A stretch of 64,000 nucleotides of DNA from Magnetovibrio sp. PR-2 (GCF_036689815.1 NZ_JBAHUR010000002.1:1-64000); one strand, 5' to 3'; numbered from the stretch's first letter, positions 8,619 through 18,482 are shown. Notes: generated from the sequence alone by a model not told the origin. Program-made: numbers and translations.

Positions 8619-9149
8619 TCAGGGCACGGTTTTGGACCATTTGCAGGTCAATCCCAGCTCGCCAGCGGTGTTGGCGACGATGGCCATACAAGACTTTTCC
8701 GTGGCCTCTGGAATGGCGACGGAAGCGCTGATGACGTAGGTGGTGTGATCCCCGCCGGGCACTCGTTCAGAATTGAGCCGCACAATATTTGCGTCAAACT
8801 GTTGAAATACCTCGCATAAACGAGCCATGAGACCGGGGCTGTCGCCGCCGGATACCGTAATCATGTGGGTGATGGTCTCCCACGCGGGATGCGTGGTGGC
8901 GAGATCGAAGTGGCTCACATTGATCTTGCACTTTTCCGTTTCAGGCAAAGAGGCCAGCTCTTCGCGCAGACGGTCAATGTCCATGCCGTCGGGAAAATCG
9001 CATATGGCGGTAAATTCTGCGCCGCCGCCCAATACGGCGAATGACGTATCGCCCAAATCCGCGCCTAAATCGAACAGCAAGCCGGAAATCGCTGAAATCA
9101 GACCGACCCGGTCCGGGCCAATGATGGAAACCAAAGCTGTGGTGGACAT
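8619..9149 (-). CDS. Tandem ACT domain protein (GcvR-like)
   Basis: A 176-residue protein made of two ACT domains (about 4-80 and 92-170), with the hallmark starts VSIIGPDRVGLISAISG and ITVSGGDSPGLMARLCEVF. This is the layout of GcvR-type proteins, which in enterobacteria bind glycine and control the glycine cleavage operon through GcvA. No GcvA-like partner is nearby, so only the fold is certain. The ATG at 9149 follows AAGAAGAGG; the longer frame to 9197 has no such site. It lies just upstream of fliG. Confidence 0.8.
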   Translation of the reverse strand: MSTTALVSIIGPDRVGLISAISGLLFDLGADLGDTSFAVLGGGAEFTAICDFPDGMDIDRLREELASLPETEKCKINVSHFDLATTHPAWETITHMITVSGGDSPGLMARLCEVFQQFDANIVRLNSERVPGGDHTTYVISASVAIPEATEKSCMAIVANTAGELGLTCKWSKTVP

Positions 9150-9200
9150 GTTGCCTCTTCTTTTTAAACTGTGAGCACGCGTCTTTGGGAGGTCCAAGAC

Positions 9201-9248
9201 ATAGTCTATACCTCAGTAGGTATGGAAACAAATCTCTGATAAGACTAT
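9201..9248. promoter_or_regulatory. Nested inverted repeats in a divergent promoter region
   Basis: ATACCT-CAGT-AGGTAT (9208-9223) is a perfect 16-bp inverted repeat. A second pair, ATAGTCT (9201-9207) and AGACTAT (9242-9248), surrounds it. They lie between the divergent GcvR-like and DUF2927 genes and could be operators. The regulator is unknown. Confidence 0.35.
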
Positions 9249-9279
9249 ATTTCTCCTAATGAAGGGGAGGTTAACACTC

Positions 9280-10005
9280 ATGCGAATGCTTTTAAGCGCG
9301 TTCTGTCTTGCATTTCTGTTGGCGACGCCTGGCGCAGCGCAAGAGCTCAGGCCGAAGCTGGACGATTTGGTGCGCCATTATGCCAAGGTCCTGTTTGGCT
9401 CGGAATACAATCCAAAACTCGCGAAAAAAGCCGTGAGCAAGTGGCAGGGGACCGTTGGCATTACCATCAACGGCAAGCCCACCCAACAACTTGCAGCCAT
9501 GACAAGCAAGCACCTTAACACCATTGCCGGGCTCACTAAGCTGAAGTTCAAGCAGATTAAACCCGGCACGCCTATGCAGCGTATTGATCTGATCTTTATG
9601 AAGCGCAAGCACATGACCAACATCAACGGGCTGCCGGGGCCGTTTATGAGCAATATCCGTCAAATGGCCGCGGACCCGTCGATGCGGTGTTTTTTCCTGT
9701 CACAATCCAATGCTGAGAATCGCATCAATTATGCCCTGGTCATGGTCAATATCGACATGGACCCGGCACATTTAAATGCCTGCCTGCTTGAAGAGCTCAG
9801 CCAGGTTATGGGTCTGCCAAACGATGTGGATGCCTATTGGCCGACGATCTTCCAGCCCATCGACACGTCGACTGAGCTGTCCGTATGGGATCGGTTGTAT
9901 CTCAAAACGCTCTATGATCCGCGCACCAAACCCGGCATGAAACCCGTCGATGCCGTATTTACAGCCAAAGGTATCTTTGCCGAGGCCATGGCTAAAATAC
10001 CCTAA
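9280..10005 (+). CDS. DUF2927 family exported protein
   Basis: A 241-residue protein with a clear signal peptide (MRMLLSAFCLAFLLATPGAAQ). The C-terminal half matches DUF2927, with the hallmark segment ACLLEELSQVMGLPNDVDAYW near residue 170. The family is suspected to be metal-dependent peptidase-like but has no proven activity. The ATG at 9280 is 9 nt behind GGGGAGG, a better start than 9259. It is followed closely by the cNMP-binding gene on the same strand. Confidence 0.75.
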   Translation: MRMLLSAFCLAFLLATPGAAQELRPKLDDLVRHYAKVLFGSEYNPKLAKKAVSKWQGTVGITINGKPTQQLAAMTSKHLNTIAGLTKLKFKQIKPGTPMQRIDLIFMKRKHMTNINGLPGPFMSNIRQMAADPSMRCFFLSQSNAENRINYALVMVNIDMDPAHLNACLLEELSQVMGLPNDVDAYWPTIFQPIDTSTELSVWDRLYLKTLYDPRTKPGMKPVDAVFTAKGIFAEAMAKIP

Positions 10006-10043
10006 CCGCGATATGGTATGAATAAGCCATAAGGAGAGACCCA

Positions 10044-10451
10044 TTGAGCCGTGACACCATCGTAGAGCGCAAAGCTTATCCCGCCGGAGAGGTGATCTTT
10101 AAACAAGGGTCGCGCGGGCGCATGGCGTATATCGTTCAAGAAGGTCTGGTTGAAATTTTTCACCACCTGGATGCAGAGGGCAATGAAGGTGAGAAAACCG
10201 TTCTCGGCACCATTGGCAAGGGCGGCATGTTTGGCGAGATGTCCATGATTGACGACCGTCCGCGCATGGCAACGGCGCGGACAAAAGAGGCCACGACGGT
10301 GATCATTGTCACGGAACAGATGTTCCTGCACAAACTTAAAAAAGCCGATCCGTTCATTCGGGGGCTGATGAACATCATGTCCCAAACCATTCGGTCCATG
10401 AGCGACCACCAAATCAAAGAAGAACAACAAAAACGCACCCAGGGACAATGA
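10044..10451 (+). CDS. Cyclic-nucleotide-binding domain protein
   Basis: A 135-residue, single-domain protein with the cNMP-binding (Crp-like) beta barrel: PAGEVIFKQGSRG, then GGMFGEMSMIDDRPRMATARTKEAT. The phosphate-binding cassette contains the expected GEMS and RMATA elements. No helix-turn-helix or other output domain follows, so it is not a Crp regulator; it may sense a ligand for a partner protein. The start is TTG at 10044, supported by AAGGAGAG a few bases upstream. It lies 38 bp behind the DUF2927 gene. Confidence 0.82.
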   Translation: MSRDTIVERKAYPAGEVIFKQGSRGRMAYIVQEGLVEIFHHLDAEGNEGEKTVLGTIGKGGMFGEMSMIDDRPRMATARTKEATTVIIVTEQMFLHKLKKADPFIRGLMNIMSQTIRSMSDHQIKEEQQKRTQGQ

Positions 10452-10528
10452 TCCCATAGTTTTGCCATCATTTAGCGGGTATAAGTTAATCATCATTTGA
10501 TGAAACTCGTTGTCAGGCTTTACCGCCC

Positions 10529-11236
10529 ATGTCCCCACAACAAAACAAGCCCCCAAGAACTGGGTTTATGAGCCGCTTGCGCGGTTATTTCATCGCGGGC
10601 ATCCTGATTACCGCGCCGATTTCCATCACATTTTATCTCGCCTATTTGTTTGTCACGTATGTAGACAGCAAAGTCACGCCGCTGATCCCGGTGAAGTTTA
10701 ACCCGGAAACCTATCTGCCTTACTCACTTCCCGGTTTGGGGCTGATCATCGTGATCGTCAGCTTGATTTTGATCGGTGCGTTCACGGCAGGCTTCATGGG
10801 GCGTTTTTTCCAACGTGTTTGGGACCGGGTTATGGACAACGTCCCGGTGCTGCGTGGTGTTTACAAAGCGCTCAAACAAATCCTGGAAACGGTATTGGCA
10901 AACCAATCCACAGCCTTTCGCGAAGCGGTGTTGGTGGAATACCCGCGCCGCGGCATGTGGGTGATTGCGTTCATCACCGGCAAGACCCAAGGCGAAGTGC
11001 AAGCCATTACCGAAGAAGACGTCATCAACCTGTTCGTACCGACCACGCCCAATCCGACGTCTGGCTTTTTGATCTTTGTTCCCAAAGAAGACATTGTGCC
11101 GCTGTCGATGAATGTGGAAGAGGCGCTTAAAATGGTCATCTCCGGTGGCATCGTCACACCGCCCGATCACAGGACACCTGAACAGATCGAAGCCACAAAG
11201 ATGCATTCGACCGAGGGCACGGTTCACGATCAATAG
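10529..11236 (+). CDS. DUF502 family membrane protein
   Basis: A 235-residue inner-membrane protein of the DUF502 family, with two predicted membrane helices (about 20-43 and 70-95) followed by a soluble domain. Family features include PVLRGVYKALKQILETV and FVPTTPNPTSGFLIFVPKED. Its function is unknown; it is often found next to recG in alphaproteobacteria, as here. The stop codon overlaps the end of the convergent Sel1-like gene by 7 bp. Confidence 0.85.
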   Translation: MSPQQNKPPRTGFMSRLRGYFIAGILITAPISITFYLAYLFVTYVDSKVTPLIPVKFNPETYLPYSLPGLGLIIVIVSLILIGAFTAGFMGRFFQRVWDRVMDNVPVLRGVYKALKQILETVLANQSTAFREAVLVEYPRRGMWVIAFITGKTQGEVQAITEEDVINLFVPTTPNPTSGFLIFVPKEDIVPLSMNVEEALKMVISGGIVTPPDHRTPEQIEATKMHSTEGTVHDQ

Positions 11237-11922
11237 GGCGGTCTGATATAGGGCCGGTAATCCTCTAAAATGTCTTGCGCTTCACTTTTTTGGTAACGAT
11301 TGAACTTTTTAAATAACTCAGCCGCACGCTCAGCTGCTTTTTGATGGCCCAGTTCTGCTGCCAATGTGAAATGCGCCCATGCACTTTTCTTATTGCGCAA
11401 AAAATTCTTCCCCGTGCCGTTTAATTCCAGCAACCCAACTTTGTAAAAGCTTTCCGCATGTCGATAAAATCCGGCAACATCGAGGGCAATGCGCGCATTT
11501 TGCATCACTGAGGATGCCATCCGACGATCCTTTTTGTTTTCAGATTTTTCCATCTCCAAAGAACGGGCAACATCAAATATCGCCAAACGATGCACAGCAT
11601 CAATGGGCAAGGCTTCGTTCGCCTTTTTGACCACTTCTTCATGCATGATATAGCGGATCACTTTGATGTAGGTGGGCTCATAAAATGCTCGGGCTTTGGC
11701 CCGATCCACCGGAACGCCTAAACCGTATTCATAAAGGACGCCGAGATAATACTGCGCCCAAAGACCCGAAGCGGTCTTATCTTGCGCCAGTATCATCCAC
11801 TGGCTGTGGGCCGTGGCGTAATCTTTGACCTCATACGCGCCAAGGCCGTCTTCCAACGGGCCTGCGTAGGCCTTGTGCATGAGGCTAAGGGCAAGGAAGC
11901 AGACAACCGCAAATCGAAACAT
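11230..11922 (-). CDS. Exported Sel1-repeat-like protein
   Basis: A 230-residue protein with a signal peptide (MFRFAVVCFLALSLMHKAYA) and short alpha-alpha repeats of the Sel1/TPR type: AQYYLGVLYEYGLGVPVDRAKA and AWAHFTLAAELGHQKAAERA. Such proteins usually act as scaffolds; no specific partner is known here. The ATG at 11922 follows AGGAGG, and the longer upstream frame is only the antisense end of recG. It begins 10 bp after recG and is probably co-transcribed with it. Confidence 0.75.
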   Translation of the reverse strand: MFRFAVVCFLALSLMHKAYAGPLEDGLGAYEVKDYATAHSQWMILAQDKTASGLWAQYYLGVLYEYGLGVPVDRAKARAFYEPTYIKVIRYIMHEEVVKKANEALPIDAVHRLAIFDVARSLEMEKSENKKDRRMASSVMQNARIALDVAGFYRHAESFYKVGLLELNGTGKNFLRNKKSAWAHFTLAAELGHQKAAERAAELFKKFNRYQKSEAQDILEDYRPYIRPPY

Positions 11923-11932
11923 CGCAAACCTC

Positions 11933-14014
11933 CTAACCGGACCGCAAATACTTGATCGCAGCATCACGCTCGAACAAATAGAGCAGGGTGCGCAGGGCCT
12001 GGCCGCGTTCTGTTTGTAAGTCCGGATCGGTTTCCAAGATGACCTTGGCGTCGTCCGTGGCGACGGACAACAAATCAGCGTGCGCATCCAAATCCGCCAT
12101 GCGAAATTCCGGCAAGCCGCTTTGACGCGTCCCCAGCAGTTCGCCTGCGCCACGCAGTTTGAGATCTTCTTCGGCGATGACAAACCCGTCTTCGGTCTCG
12201 CGCATGATCTTCAGGCGTTTCTCTGCCACTTCGCCCAAAGGCGGTTGGTAAACCAGCAAACACTGCGACGCCTCCGTCCCGCGCCCGATGCGTCCGCGCA
12301 ATTGGTGAAGCTGGGCCAAACCGAAGCGTTCGGCGTGTTCGATCACCATGACCGTGGCTTCCGGCACATCGACACCGACTTCGATGACGGTGGTGGCGAC
12401 CAAGACGTCGATCTTGCCGTCTTTGAAGTCCGCCATAACTGTGTCTTTTTCTTTGCCCTTCATGCGCCCATGGACCAGACCGACGCGTTCGCCATACATC
12501 TTCTTCAAATCTTCAAAGCGATCTTCGGCGGCAGCCAAGTCGAGCTTTTCGCTTTCTTCCACCAAAGGACAGACCCAATAGGCCCGCGTACCCGCATCCA
12601 GCTTTCGCGCGATGCCTTCGGCAATTGATCCCAATTTCGAAGACGGGAACACCCGTGTGTCCACAGGCTGGCGTCCGGCAGGCTTTTCCAACAAGCGTGA
12701 TACGTCCATATCGCCGTAGGCTGTCAGCATCAAGGTGCGCGGAATGGGCGTTGCGGTCATGACCAACACATCAACCGCTTCACCTTTGGCCGCCAGTTCC
12801 AAACGCTGATGCACGCCAAATCGGTGTTGTTCATCAATCACGGCCATGCGCACATTGTCGAACGCCACATCGTCTTGGAACAAAGCGTGGGTGCCGACAG
12901 CAATTTTGGTTTCGCCCGACACCAAGCCCGCCAAAATGCCTTCGCGGTTTTTGCCTTTTTCGCGCCCCGTCAGGATAGCAAGGGTCACGCCTGCGGCTTG
13001 GGCCAAGGGCTCTATGGTTTTGAGGTGTTGGCGCGCCAAAATTTCCGTCGGGGCCATGAGCACGGCTTGCCCACCCGCTTCAATGGCGGCGAGCATGCTC
13101 ATGAGTGCAACAACCGTCTTGCCCGAACCCACATCGCCTTGCAGCAAGCGCAGCATACGGTAATCGCTTTCCATATCGGCGATAATTTCCGCTAAGGATG
13201 TGGTTTGAGAATTCGTCAGCTCAAAGGGCAGGGCGTCTGTAACCTTTTGGCGGAGATGTCCGTCGCCGGAGCTTGGCGCACCCTTGGCTTTGCGCATTCC
13301 GCGACGGACCAATCCCAAAGCCAGCTGGTTGGCCAGCAATTCGTCATAGGCCAAGCGTTGGCGGGTTGTGTCCTTAGGGTCCAAGGCCGACGTTTCATCC
13401 GGCGCATGAGCCGCCATCAGGCTTTCATGCCAACTGGGCCACTTGCGCGAGGATTGCAGCGCCTTGTCGTGCCACTCCGCCAACGGTTTGGTTTCCCCCA
13501 AAGCCCCGTTGATGGCCTTCGCCAGGACTTTCTGGGTCACACCGTGGGTGAGGGGATAGACGGGTTCTAGACGAAGTACACTGTCTAACTCTTCCTCCTT
13601 GACGATATGGTCGGGGTGGGTGATTTGGACTTCATTGTTATAGTGCTCCACCGTGCCGGACACGACGCGCAGCTCACCTTCGGGCAAGGTCTTCGTCAGA
13701 TAATCCGCGTGGGCATGGAAAAAGGTCAGCACCAACGTGCCCGTGTCGTCGTGGCACAGCACCCGGTACGGTCTGCGCTTGTTGGGCGGTTTGATGTGCT
13801 CACCCACGCGCACCGTGATGGTGGCCATTTCACCGTGCCCAGCCTCAGCGATCTTGCATTGATGGCGACGGTCCACCACGTTTGTGGGCAAGTGCCACAG
13901 CAAATCCACCACGTGCTCACCCGCCAAACGCTCCAAGGCCGGTTTTAAGCGCGGACCGACGCCCTTAAGGGTGTCGGTAGGCTTGAACAGGGGATAGAGG
14001 ATTTCCGGACGCAT
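11933..14014 (-). CDS. recG: ATP-dependent DNA helicase RecG
   Basis: A 693-residue RecG of normal length. The N-terminal wedge/OB region is followed by the helicase core with Walker A GDVGSGKT, the DEQH box, TATPIPRTL (motif III) and QLRGRIGRG (motif VI). RecG remodels stalled replication forks and Holliday junctions. It is divergent from sdhE-mfd, and the Sel1-like gene follows it immediately. Confidence 0.97.
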   Translation of the reverse strand: MRPEILYPLFKPTDTLKGVGPRLKPALERLAGEHVVDLLWHLPTNVVDRRHQCKIAEAGHGEMATITVRVGEHIKPPNKRRPYRVLCHDDTGTLVLTFFHAHADYLTKTLPEGELRVVSGTVEHYNNEVQITHPDHIVKEEELDSVLRLEPVYPLTHGVTQKVLAKAINGALGETKPLAEWHDKALQSSRKWPSWHESLMAAHAPDETSALDPKDTTRQRLAYDELLANQLALGLVRRGMRKAKGAPSSGDGHLRQKVTDALPFELTNSQTTSLAEIIADMESDYRMLRLLQGDVGSGKTVVALMSMLAAIEAGGQAVLMAPTEILARQHLKTIEPLAQAAGVTLAILTGREKGKNREGILAGLVSGETKIAVGTHALFQDDVAFDNVRMAVIDEQHRFGVHQRLELAAKGEAVDVLVMTATPIPRTLMLTAYGDMDVSRLLEKPAGRQPVDTRVFPSSKLGSIAEGIARKLDAGTRAYWVCPLVEESEKLDLAAAEDRFEDLKKMYGERVGLVHGRMKGKEKDTVMADFKDGKIDVLVATTVIEVGVDVPEATVMVIEHAERFGLAQLHQLRGRIGRGTEASQCLLVYQPPLGEVAEKRLKIMRETEDGFVIAEEDLKLRGAGELLGTRQSGLPEFRMADLDAHADLLSVATDDAKVILETDPDLQTERGQALRTLLYLFERDAAIKYLRSG

Positions 14015-14079
14015 GATGACCTATTGGGGCTGACAGAACGGGCTCAACGATTTATATACCATCTCCTTAGGAGATTACC

Positions 14080-14340
14080 ATGGACCCCAAACGCAAACGC
14101 CTTTTGTATCACTGCAATCATATGGGCATGAAGGAAAACGACGTGATGTTCGGCAACTTTGCCGAGGCGCACATTGAAACACTCACCGACGCCGACGTCG
14201 TAGAGCTGGAAGCCTTGCTGCAAAACAGCGATTTGGACCTGTTTAAGTGGGTTTTGGGCAAAGAACCCGTGCCCGAACAATGGAATACTGCCCTGATGAA
14301 GCGCCTGCAGGACTTCAACGTTGGCGTTGAAACCGAATAA
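14080..14340 (+). CDS. sdhE: FAD assembly factor SdhE (succinate dehydrogenase assembly factor 2)
   Basis: An 86-residue protein of the SdhE/Sdh5 family, which attaches FAD to the flavoprotein subunit of succinate dehydrogenase. The N-terminal KRLLYHCNHMGMKENDVMFGNF holds the conserved family region (usually R-G-x-x-E-x-D); here the usual RG is replaced by HMG-M. An acidic helical C-terminal half follows. The ATG follows TTAGGAGA. mfd begins three bases after its stop, so the two are translationally linked. Confidence 0.88.
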   Translation: MDPKRKRLLYHCNHMGMKENDVMFGNFAEAHIETLTDADVVELEALLQNSDLDLFKWVLGKEPVPEQWNTALMKRLQDFNVGVETE

Positions 14341-14343
14341 ACC

Positions 14344-17300
14344 GTGAAGCATCTCATCGACAAACTCAGTCAGCCCGGACGTGTCCGCATTTGCGGGGCA
14401 CCCGCAGGCCAAGACGCGCGCGTGGTGGCGGAATTGGCCGACGGCGGACAAGACGTTCTGTTCGTGGCGCGTGATGACATTTCCGCAGCCCGCATGACCG
14501 ACGCCCTGCAGTTTTTTGCCCCAAACGTTGAGATCTTGGAATTTCCCGCTTGGGACTGCCTACCCTACGACCGGGTGTCGCCCAATGCCGCTGTGGTCAG
14601 CGCGCGGATTGATACGTTGACGCGCTTGCTCAACAAAGATTTGCGCGCGCGGGTGGTTATCGCCACCGTCAGCGCCTTTTTGCAACGCGTGCCGCCAAAG
14701 GACGCCTTTGCCGATTCCAGCCTGATTTTGCGGGCGGGCGACGAGATCGATCCGGACAAGCTCGACACCTACCTGGTCGAGCACGGCTATCACAACGCCC
14801 AGACCGTCATGGAGCCCGGTGAATTTGCCAAACGCGGCGGCCTGGTCGACATCTTCCCGACCGGATCAAAAGAGCCGGTGCGTCTGGATTTTTTTGGTGA
14901 CGAAGTGGAAACCATTCGCCGTTTCGACCCGGCCTCTCAACGCACAACAGGGGAGCTGGAAGAACTGTCCTTGCGCCCCGTGTCCGAAGTGCCTTTAAAC
15001 GAAGACGCCATTTCACGCTTTCGCACGGGCTATCGCGCTTTGTTTGGGGCGGTCACCAAAGAAGACCCGCTGTATGAAGCTGTGTCCGAGGCGCGGCGCC
15101 ACATCGGTATGGAACACTGGTTGCCGCTGTTTTACGACGGGCGTTTGGACACCGTGTTGGACTACATGCCCAAGGCCGCCGTTCTGCTGGATCATCAAAA
15201 TGCAGACGCGGTTGATGCCCGCCTCGACTTGGTTGAAGAATATTACCAAGCCCGCAAAATCATGATGGACGGGGCCAAAGGCACGCAGACCCAAGACGCA
15301 CCGATTTACAAACCGATCCCGACCGAACGCTTGTATGTCCAGGCGAGCGAGATGGATACGCTGCTCAAAGCCTATGGGACGGCTGACCTTGACCCGTTCG
15401 ACGCTCCCGAAACCGATGAGGTCCTCAGCGCAGGTGCCAAAGCGGGGCGCGAGTTTTCGGACGCGCGCATGAACCCAGACGCCAACGTCTTTGATGCGTT
15501 GGGCGAACACATTCAGTATTTGGCCGGGCAGGGCAAAAGCACCGTCATCGGCGCATTCACCAACGGCACACGCGAACGGCTCATGACGGTGATGGGTGAA
15601 CACGGACTTGGCCCCTTGGTGGAAATTGAAGCTTGGTCGGAAGCAGGGGCGCTCAAAAAGGGCACGATTGGCGTTGCTGTCTTGGGTTTGGAACGCGGTT
15701 TTGTCACCGAAGACATCGCCGTCATTTCCGAACAAGACGTGTTGGGTGAGCGCCTATCGCGTCCCGGCAAACGCAAAGTCAGTGCCCAAAACTTCATCGC
15801 TGACGTCTCCACCCTGTCCGAAGGCGACATGGTCGTGCACGTGGAACACGGCATCGCGCAGTACGCGGGCCTTGTGACCTTGGACGTTGGCGGGGCTGCA
15901 CACGATTGTTTAAAGCTGGTTTATTCCGGCGAAGACAAGCTGTTCCTGCCGGTCGAAAACATCGACGTGATCACGCGCTACGGCTCCGAAGATGCGGGCG
16001 CGCAGCTGGACAAGTTGGGCGGTGCCGCATGGCAAGCGCGCCGCGCGGGCATGAAGCAGCGCCTCAAAGACATGGCCGAACAGCTGATCAAAATCGCAGC
16101 ATCCCGCGAACTGCGCGAAACGGCAAAAATGGTGCCCGACGCCGGTGCCTTGGACGAATTTGCGTCTCGCTTTCCTTATGGAGAGACCGAAGACCAAGCC
16201 CGTGCCATTTTCGACGTGGTGGGCGATTTGGCCAAGGGCCGCCCGACGGATCGTTTGGTCTGTGGCGACGTGGGCTTTGGCAAAACCGAGGTTGCCTTGC
16301 GCGCCGCCTTTGTCGCAGCCTTGTCCGGTCGCCAAGTGGCTTTGGTGGTGCCGACCACATTGCTGGCGCGCCAACACTTCAAGAACTTCCAAGAACGTTT
16401 CAAAGGCTTTCCGGTCAAGGTCGCACAGTTGTCGCGTCTGGTGACCAGTAAAGACGTGAAGCAGATCAAGGAAGGCATGAAAAAAGGGGACATCGACATT
16501 GTCATCGGCACACATGCGCTGTTGGCCAACGATGTGAAGTTCCGGGACTTAGGCCTTTTGATCGTTGACGAAGAACAACACTTCGGCGTCAAACACAAAG
16601 AACGTCTGAAATCCATGAAGTCGGACGTGCATGTTCTGACGCTCACCGCCACGCCGATCCCGCGCACATTGCAGCTGGCTTTGACAGGTGTGCGTGAAAT
16701 GAGCTTGATCGCTACGCCACCTGTAGACCGCTTGGCCGTTCGCACCTTTGTGATGCCGTTTGATCCCGTGGTGGTGCGTGAAGCCATCATTCGCGAACGG
16801 TTCCGTGGTGGTCAGACGTTCTATGTCTGCCCGCGTATCCAAGATCAAGCGCATCTGCAAAAGAAACTCAAAGAACTGGTCCCCGAAGCCTCCGTCGCTG
16901 TGGTCAACGGCCAAATGCCGGCAAGGGATCTGGAAAACGTGATCTCTGAATTTTACGAGGGCAAATACGATGTGTTGCTGTCCACCAACATCATTGAAAG
17001 CGGCCTGGATCTGCCCAGTGTGAACACCATCCTTATTCACCGCGCCGATATGTTTGGGCTTGCTCAGCTCTATCAATTGCGTGGCCGCGTGGGGCGCAGC
17101 AAAACGCGGGCGTATGCCTACCTGACGTTGCCACCCGGCAAAAAGCTCACACCCACGGCGGAAAAACGCCTAACCGTGATGCAGACCTTGGACACCTTGG
17201 GGGCAGGCTTCCAATTGGCGTCCCACGACTTGGACATTCGCGGTGCGGGCAATTTGCTGGGCGAAGAACAGTCCGGCCACATCCGCGAAGTGGGAGTGGA

Positions 17301-17847
17301 GCTCTATCAACAGATGCTCGAAGAAGCCGTGGCCGAAGCCAAGACCTTGGCCGAAGGCGGGGAGGTGAGTTTGAGCGGGAATGAGGATTATTCACCGCAA
17401 GTCTCACTTGGCATTCCGGTGCTCATTCCCGACAGCTATGTAGCCGATTTGAACCTGCGCATGGAGCTCTATCGCCGGGTTGCTCGCTTAAGCTCCGACC
17501 AAGAAAGCGAAACCTTTGCAGCCGAAATGATCGATCGCTTTGGATCGCTGCCGGGCGAAGTGGAAAACCTGCTCAAAACCGTCGCGATCAAACGCCTGTG
17601 TCGTCAGGCACACATCGACAAAATCGACAGCGGTCCCAAAGGGGCTGTGGTGTCGTTCCGCAACGACCAATTCCCCAACCCTTTAGGCCTTGTCAAATAC
17701 ATCCAAGACCAAGTCGGCACGGCCAAGCTGCGCCCAGACCAAAAGGTTGTGCTCAAACGCGCGTGGAATTCCGGTGAGGATCGCTTAAAGGGCGTCACCA
17801 GTTTGGTCAAAACCTTAGCGCAAATCGCACAAGCTGATCCAGTTTAA
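14344..17847 (+). CDS. mfd: Transcription-repair coupling factor Mfd
   Basis: An 1167-residue Mfd. The UvrB-homology region is at the N-terminus, the CarD-like RNA-polymerase-binding domain near 480-550 (EGDMVVHVEHGIAQYAGL), and the RecG-like translocase in the C-terminal half with GDVGFGKT, DEEQHFG, TATPIPRTL and QLRGRVGRS, ending in a TRCF domain. It removes stalled RNA polymerase and recruits UvrA. The start is a GTG at 14344, three bases after the sdhE stop. Its TAA overlaps the stop of the convergent DsbA-like gene by four bases. Confidence 0.97.
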   Translation: MKHLIDKLSQPGRVRICGAPAGQDARVVAELADGGQDVLFVARDDISAARMTDALQFFAPNVEILEFPAWDCLPYDRVSPNAAVVSARIDTLTRLLNKDLRARVVIATVSAFLQRVPPKDAFADSSLILRAGDEIDPDKLDTYLVEHGYHNAQTVMEPGEFAKRGGLVDIFPTGSKEPVRLDFFGDEVETIRRFDPASQRTTGELEELSLRPVSEVPLNEDAISRFRTGYRALFGAVTKEDPLYEAVSEARRHIGMEHWLPLFYDGRLDTVLDYMPKAAVLLDHQNADAVDARLDLVEEYYQARKIMMDGAKGTQTQDAPIYKPIPTERLYVQASEMDTLLKAYGTADLDPFDAPETDEVLSAGAKAGREFSDARMNPDANVFDALGEHIQYLAGQGKSTVIGAFTNGTRERLMTVMGEHGLGPLVEIEAWSEAGALKKGTIGVAVLGLERGFVTEDIAVISEQDVLGERLSRPGKRKVSAQNFIADVSTLSEGDMVVHVEHGIAQYAGLVTLDVGGAAHDCLKLVYSGEDKLFLPVENIDVITRYGSEDAGAQLDKLGGAAWQARRAGMKQRLKDMAEQLIKIAASRELRETAKMVPDAGALDEFASRFPYGETEDQARAIFDVVGDLAKGRPTDRLVCGDVGFGKTEVALRAAFVAALSGRQVALVVPTTLLARQHFKNFQERFKGFPVKVAQLSRLVTSKDVKQIKEGMKKGDIDIVIGTHALLANDVKFRDLGLLIVDEEQHFGVKHKERLKSMKSDVHVLTLTATPIPRTLQLALTGVREMSLIATPPVDRLAVRTFVMPFDPVVVREAIIRERFRGGQTFYVCPRIQDQAHLQKKLKELVPEASVAVVNGQMPARDLENVISEFYEGKYDVLLSTNIIESGLDLPSVNTILIHRADMFGLAQLYQLRGRVGRSKTRAYAYLTLPPGKKLTPTAEKRLTVMQTLDTLGAGFQLASHDLDIRGAGNLLGEEQSGHIREVGVELYQQMLEEAVAEAKTLAEGGEVSLSGNEDYSPQVSLGIPVLIPDSYVADLNLRMELYRRVARLSSDQESETFAAEMIDRFGSLPGEVENLLKTVAIKRLCRQAHIDKIDSGPKGAVVSFRNDQFPNPLGLVKYIQDQVGTAKLRPDQKVVLKRAWNSGEDRLKGVTSLVKTLAQIAQADPV

Positions 17848-18482
17848 GCGGCAGTTGTTGCCGCCGACGCGGCGTCCAGAAGACGCGCCAATATCTCTGA
17901 CGGTTGTGCACCTTGAAGGGCCAACTCTCCGTCCAGCATAAAGCACGGAACCCCATTAACCCCTTGACGGTGGGCGAGGTTGTTTTGATCGCCGACCCAG
18001 GAGACATCCATGGTGCTGTCGAGGTACATATCCAATGCCCCGCCATCCAATCCAATGGACCGCCCGATGTTCGAAAGCTCGTCCGGTTCACCGATGTTGA
18101 CGCCGTCTTGGAAGTAGGCGCAGAACAGACGCTCCACAGCTTGCTCTCCAAGTCCATGTTCGGCGGCATAACGCACCAAACGATGGGCATTTACGGTCGA
18201 CGGGGTGTGTTGAATGCGATCAAATTGAAAGTCGATTTCTTCCGACTGTCCGGTTTCTTCCAAGGCCCCCAATAAACGTCGCACGCGGGCTTCCGATCCG
18301 AATTTATGCAGCATATAAGCTTGGCGATCCATGCCGCTGAGGGGCATTTCAGGGTTGAGCATAAACGGGCGCCACTTGAGCTCAGCACTGATGGTCGCAC
18401 GTTGGCCCAGGGCGCGTTGCAGGCGGCGCTTACCGATGAAACACCACGGACAAATCGGGTCGAAATAGATGTCTATTTGCAT
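17844..18482 (-). CDS. DsbA-family (FrnE-like) thiol oxidoreductase
   Basis: A 212-residue cytoplasmic protein with a thioredoxin fold interrupted by a helical insertion. It begins MQIDIYFDPICPWCFIGKRRL with a CPWC active site, as in the FrnE/2-hydroxychromene isomerase-like branch of the DsbA family. The later VNGVPCFMLDG segment carries the cis-proline. No signal peptide is seen. The ATG at 18482 is chosen because the fold begins there; ATGs at 18512 and 18536 would add unrelated residues. Substrate unknown. Confidence 0.82.
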   Translation of the reverse strand: MQIDIYFDPICPWCFIGKRRLQRALGQRATISAELKWRPFMLNPEMPLSGMDRQAYMLHKFGSEARVRRLLGALEETGQSEEIDFQFDRIQHTPSTVNAHRLVRYAAEHGLGEQAVERLFCAYFQDGVNIGEPDELSNIGRSIGLDGGALDMYLDSTMDVSWVGDQNNLAHRQGVNGVPCFMLDGELALQGAQPSEILARLLDAASAATTAA

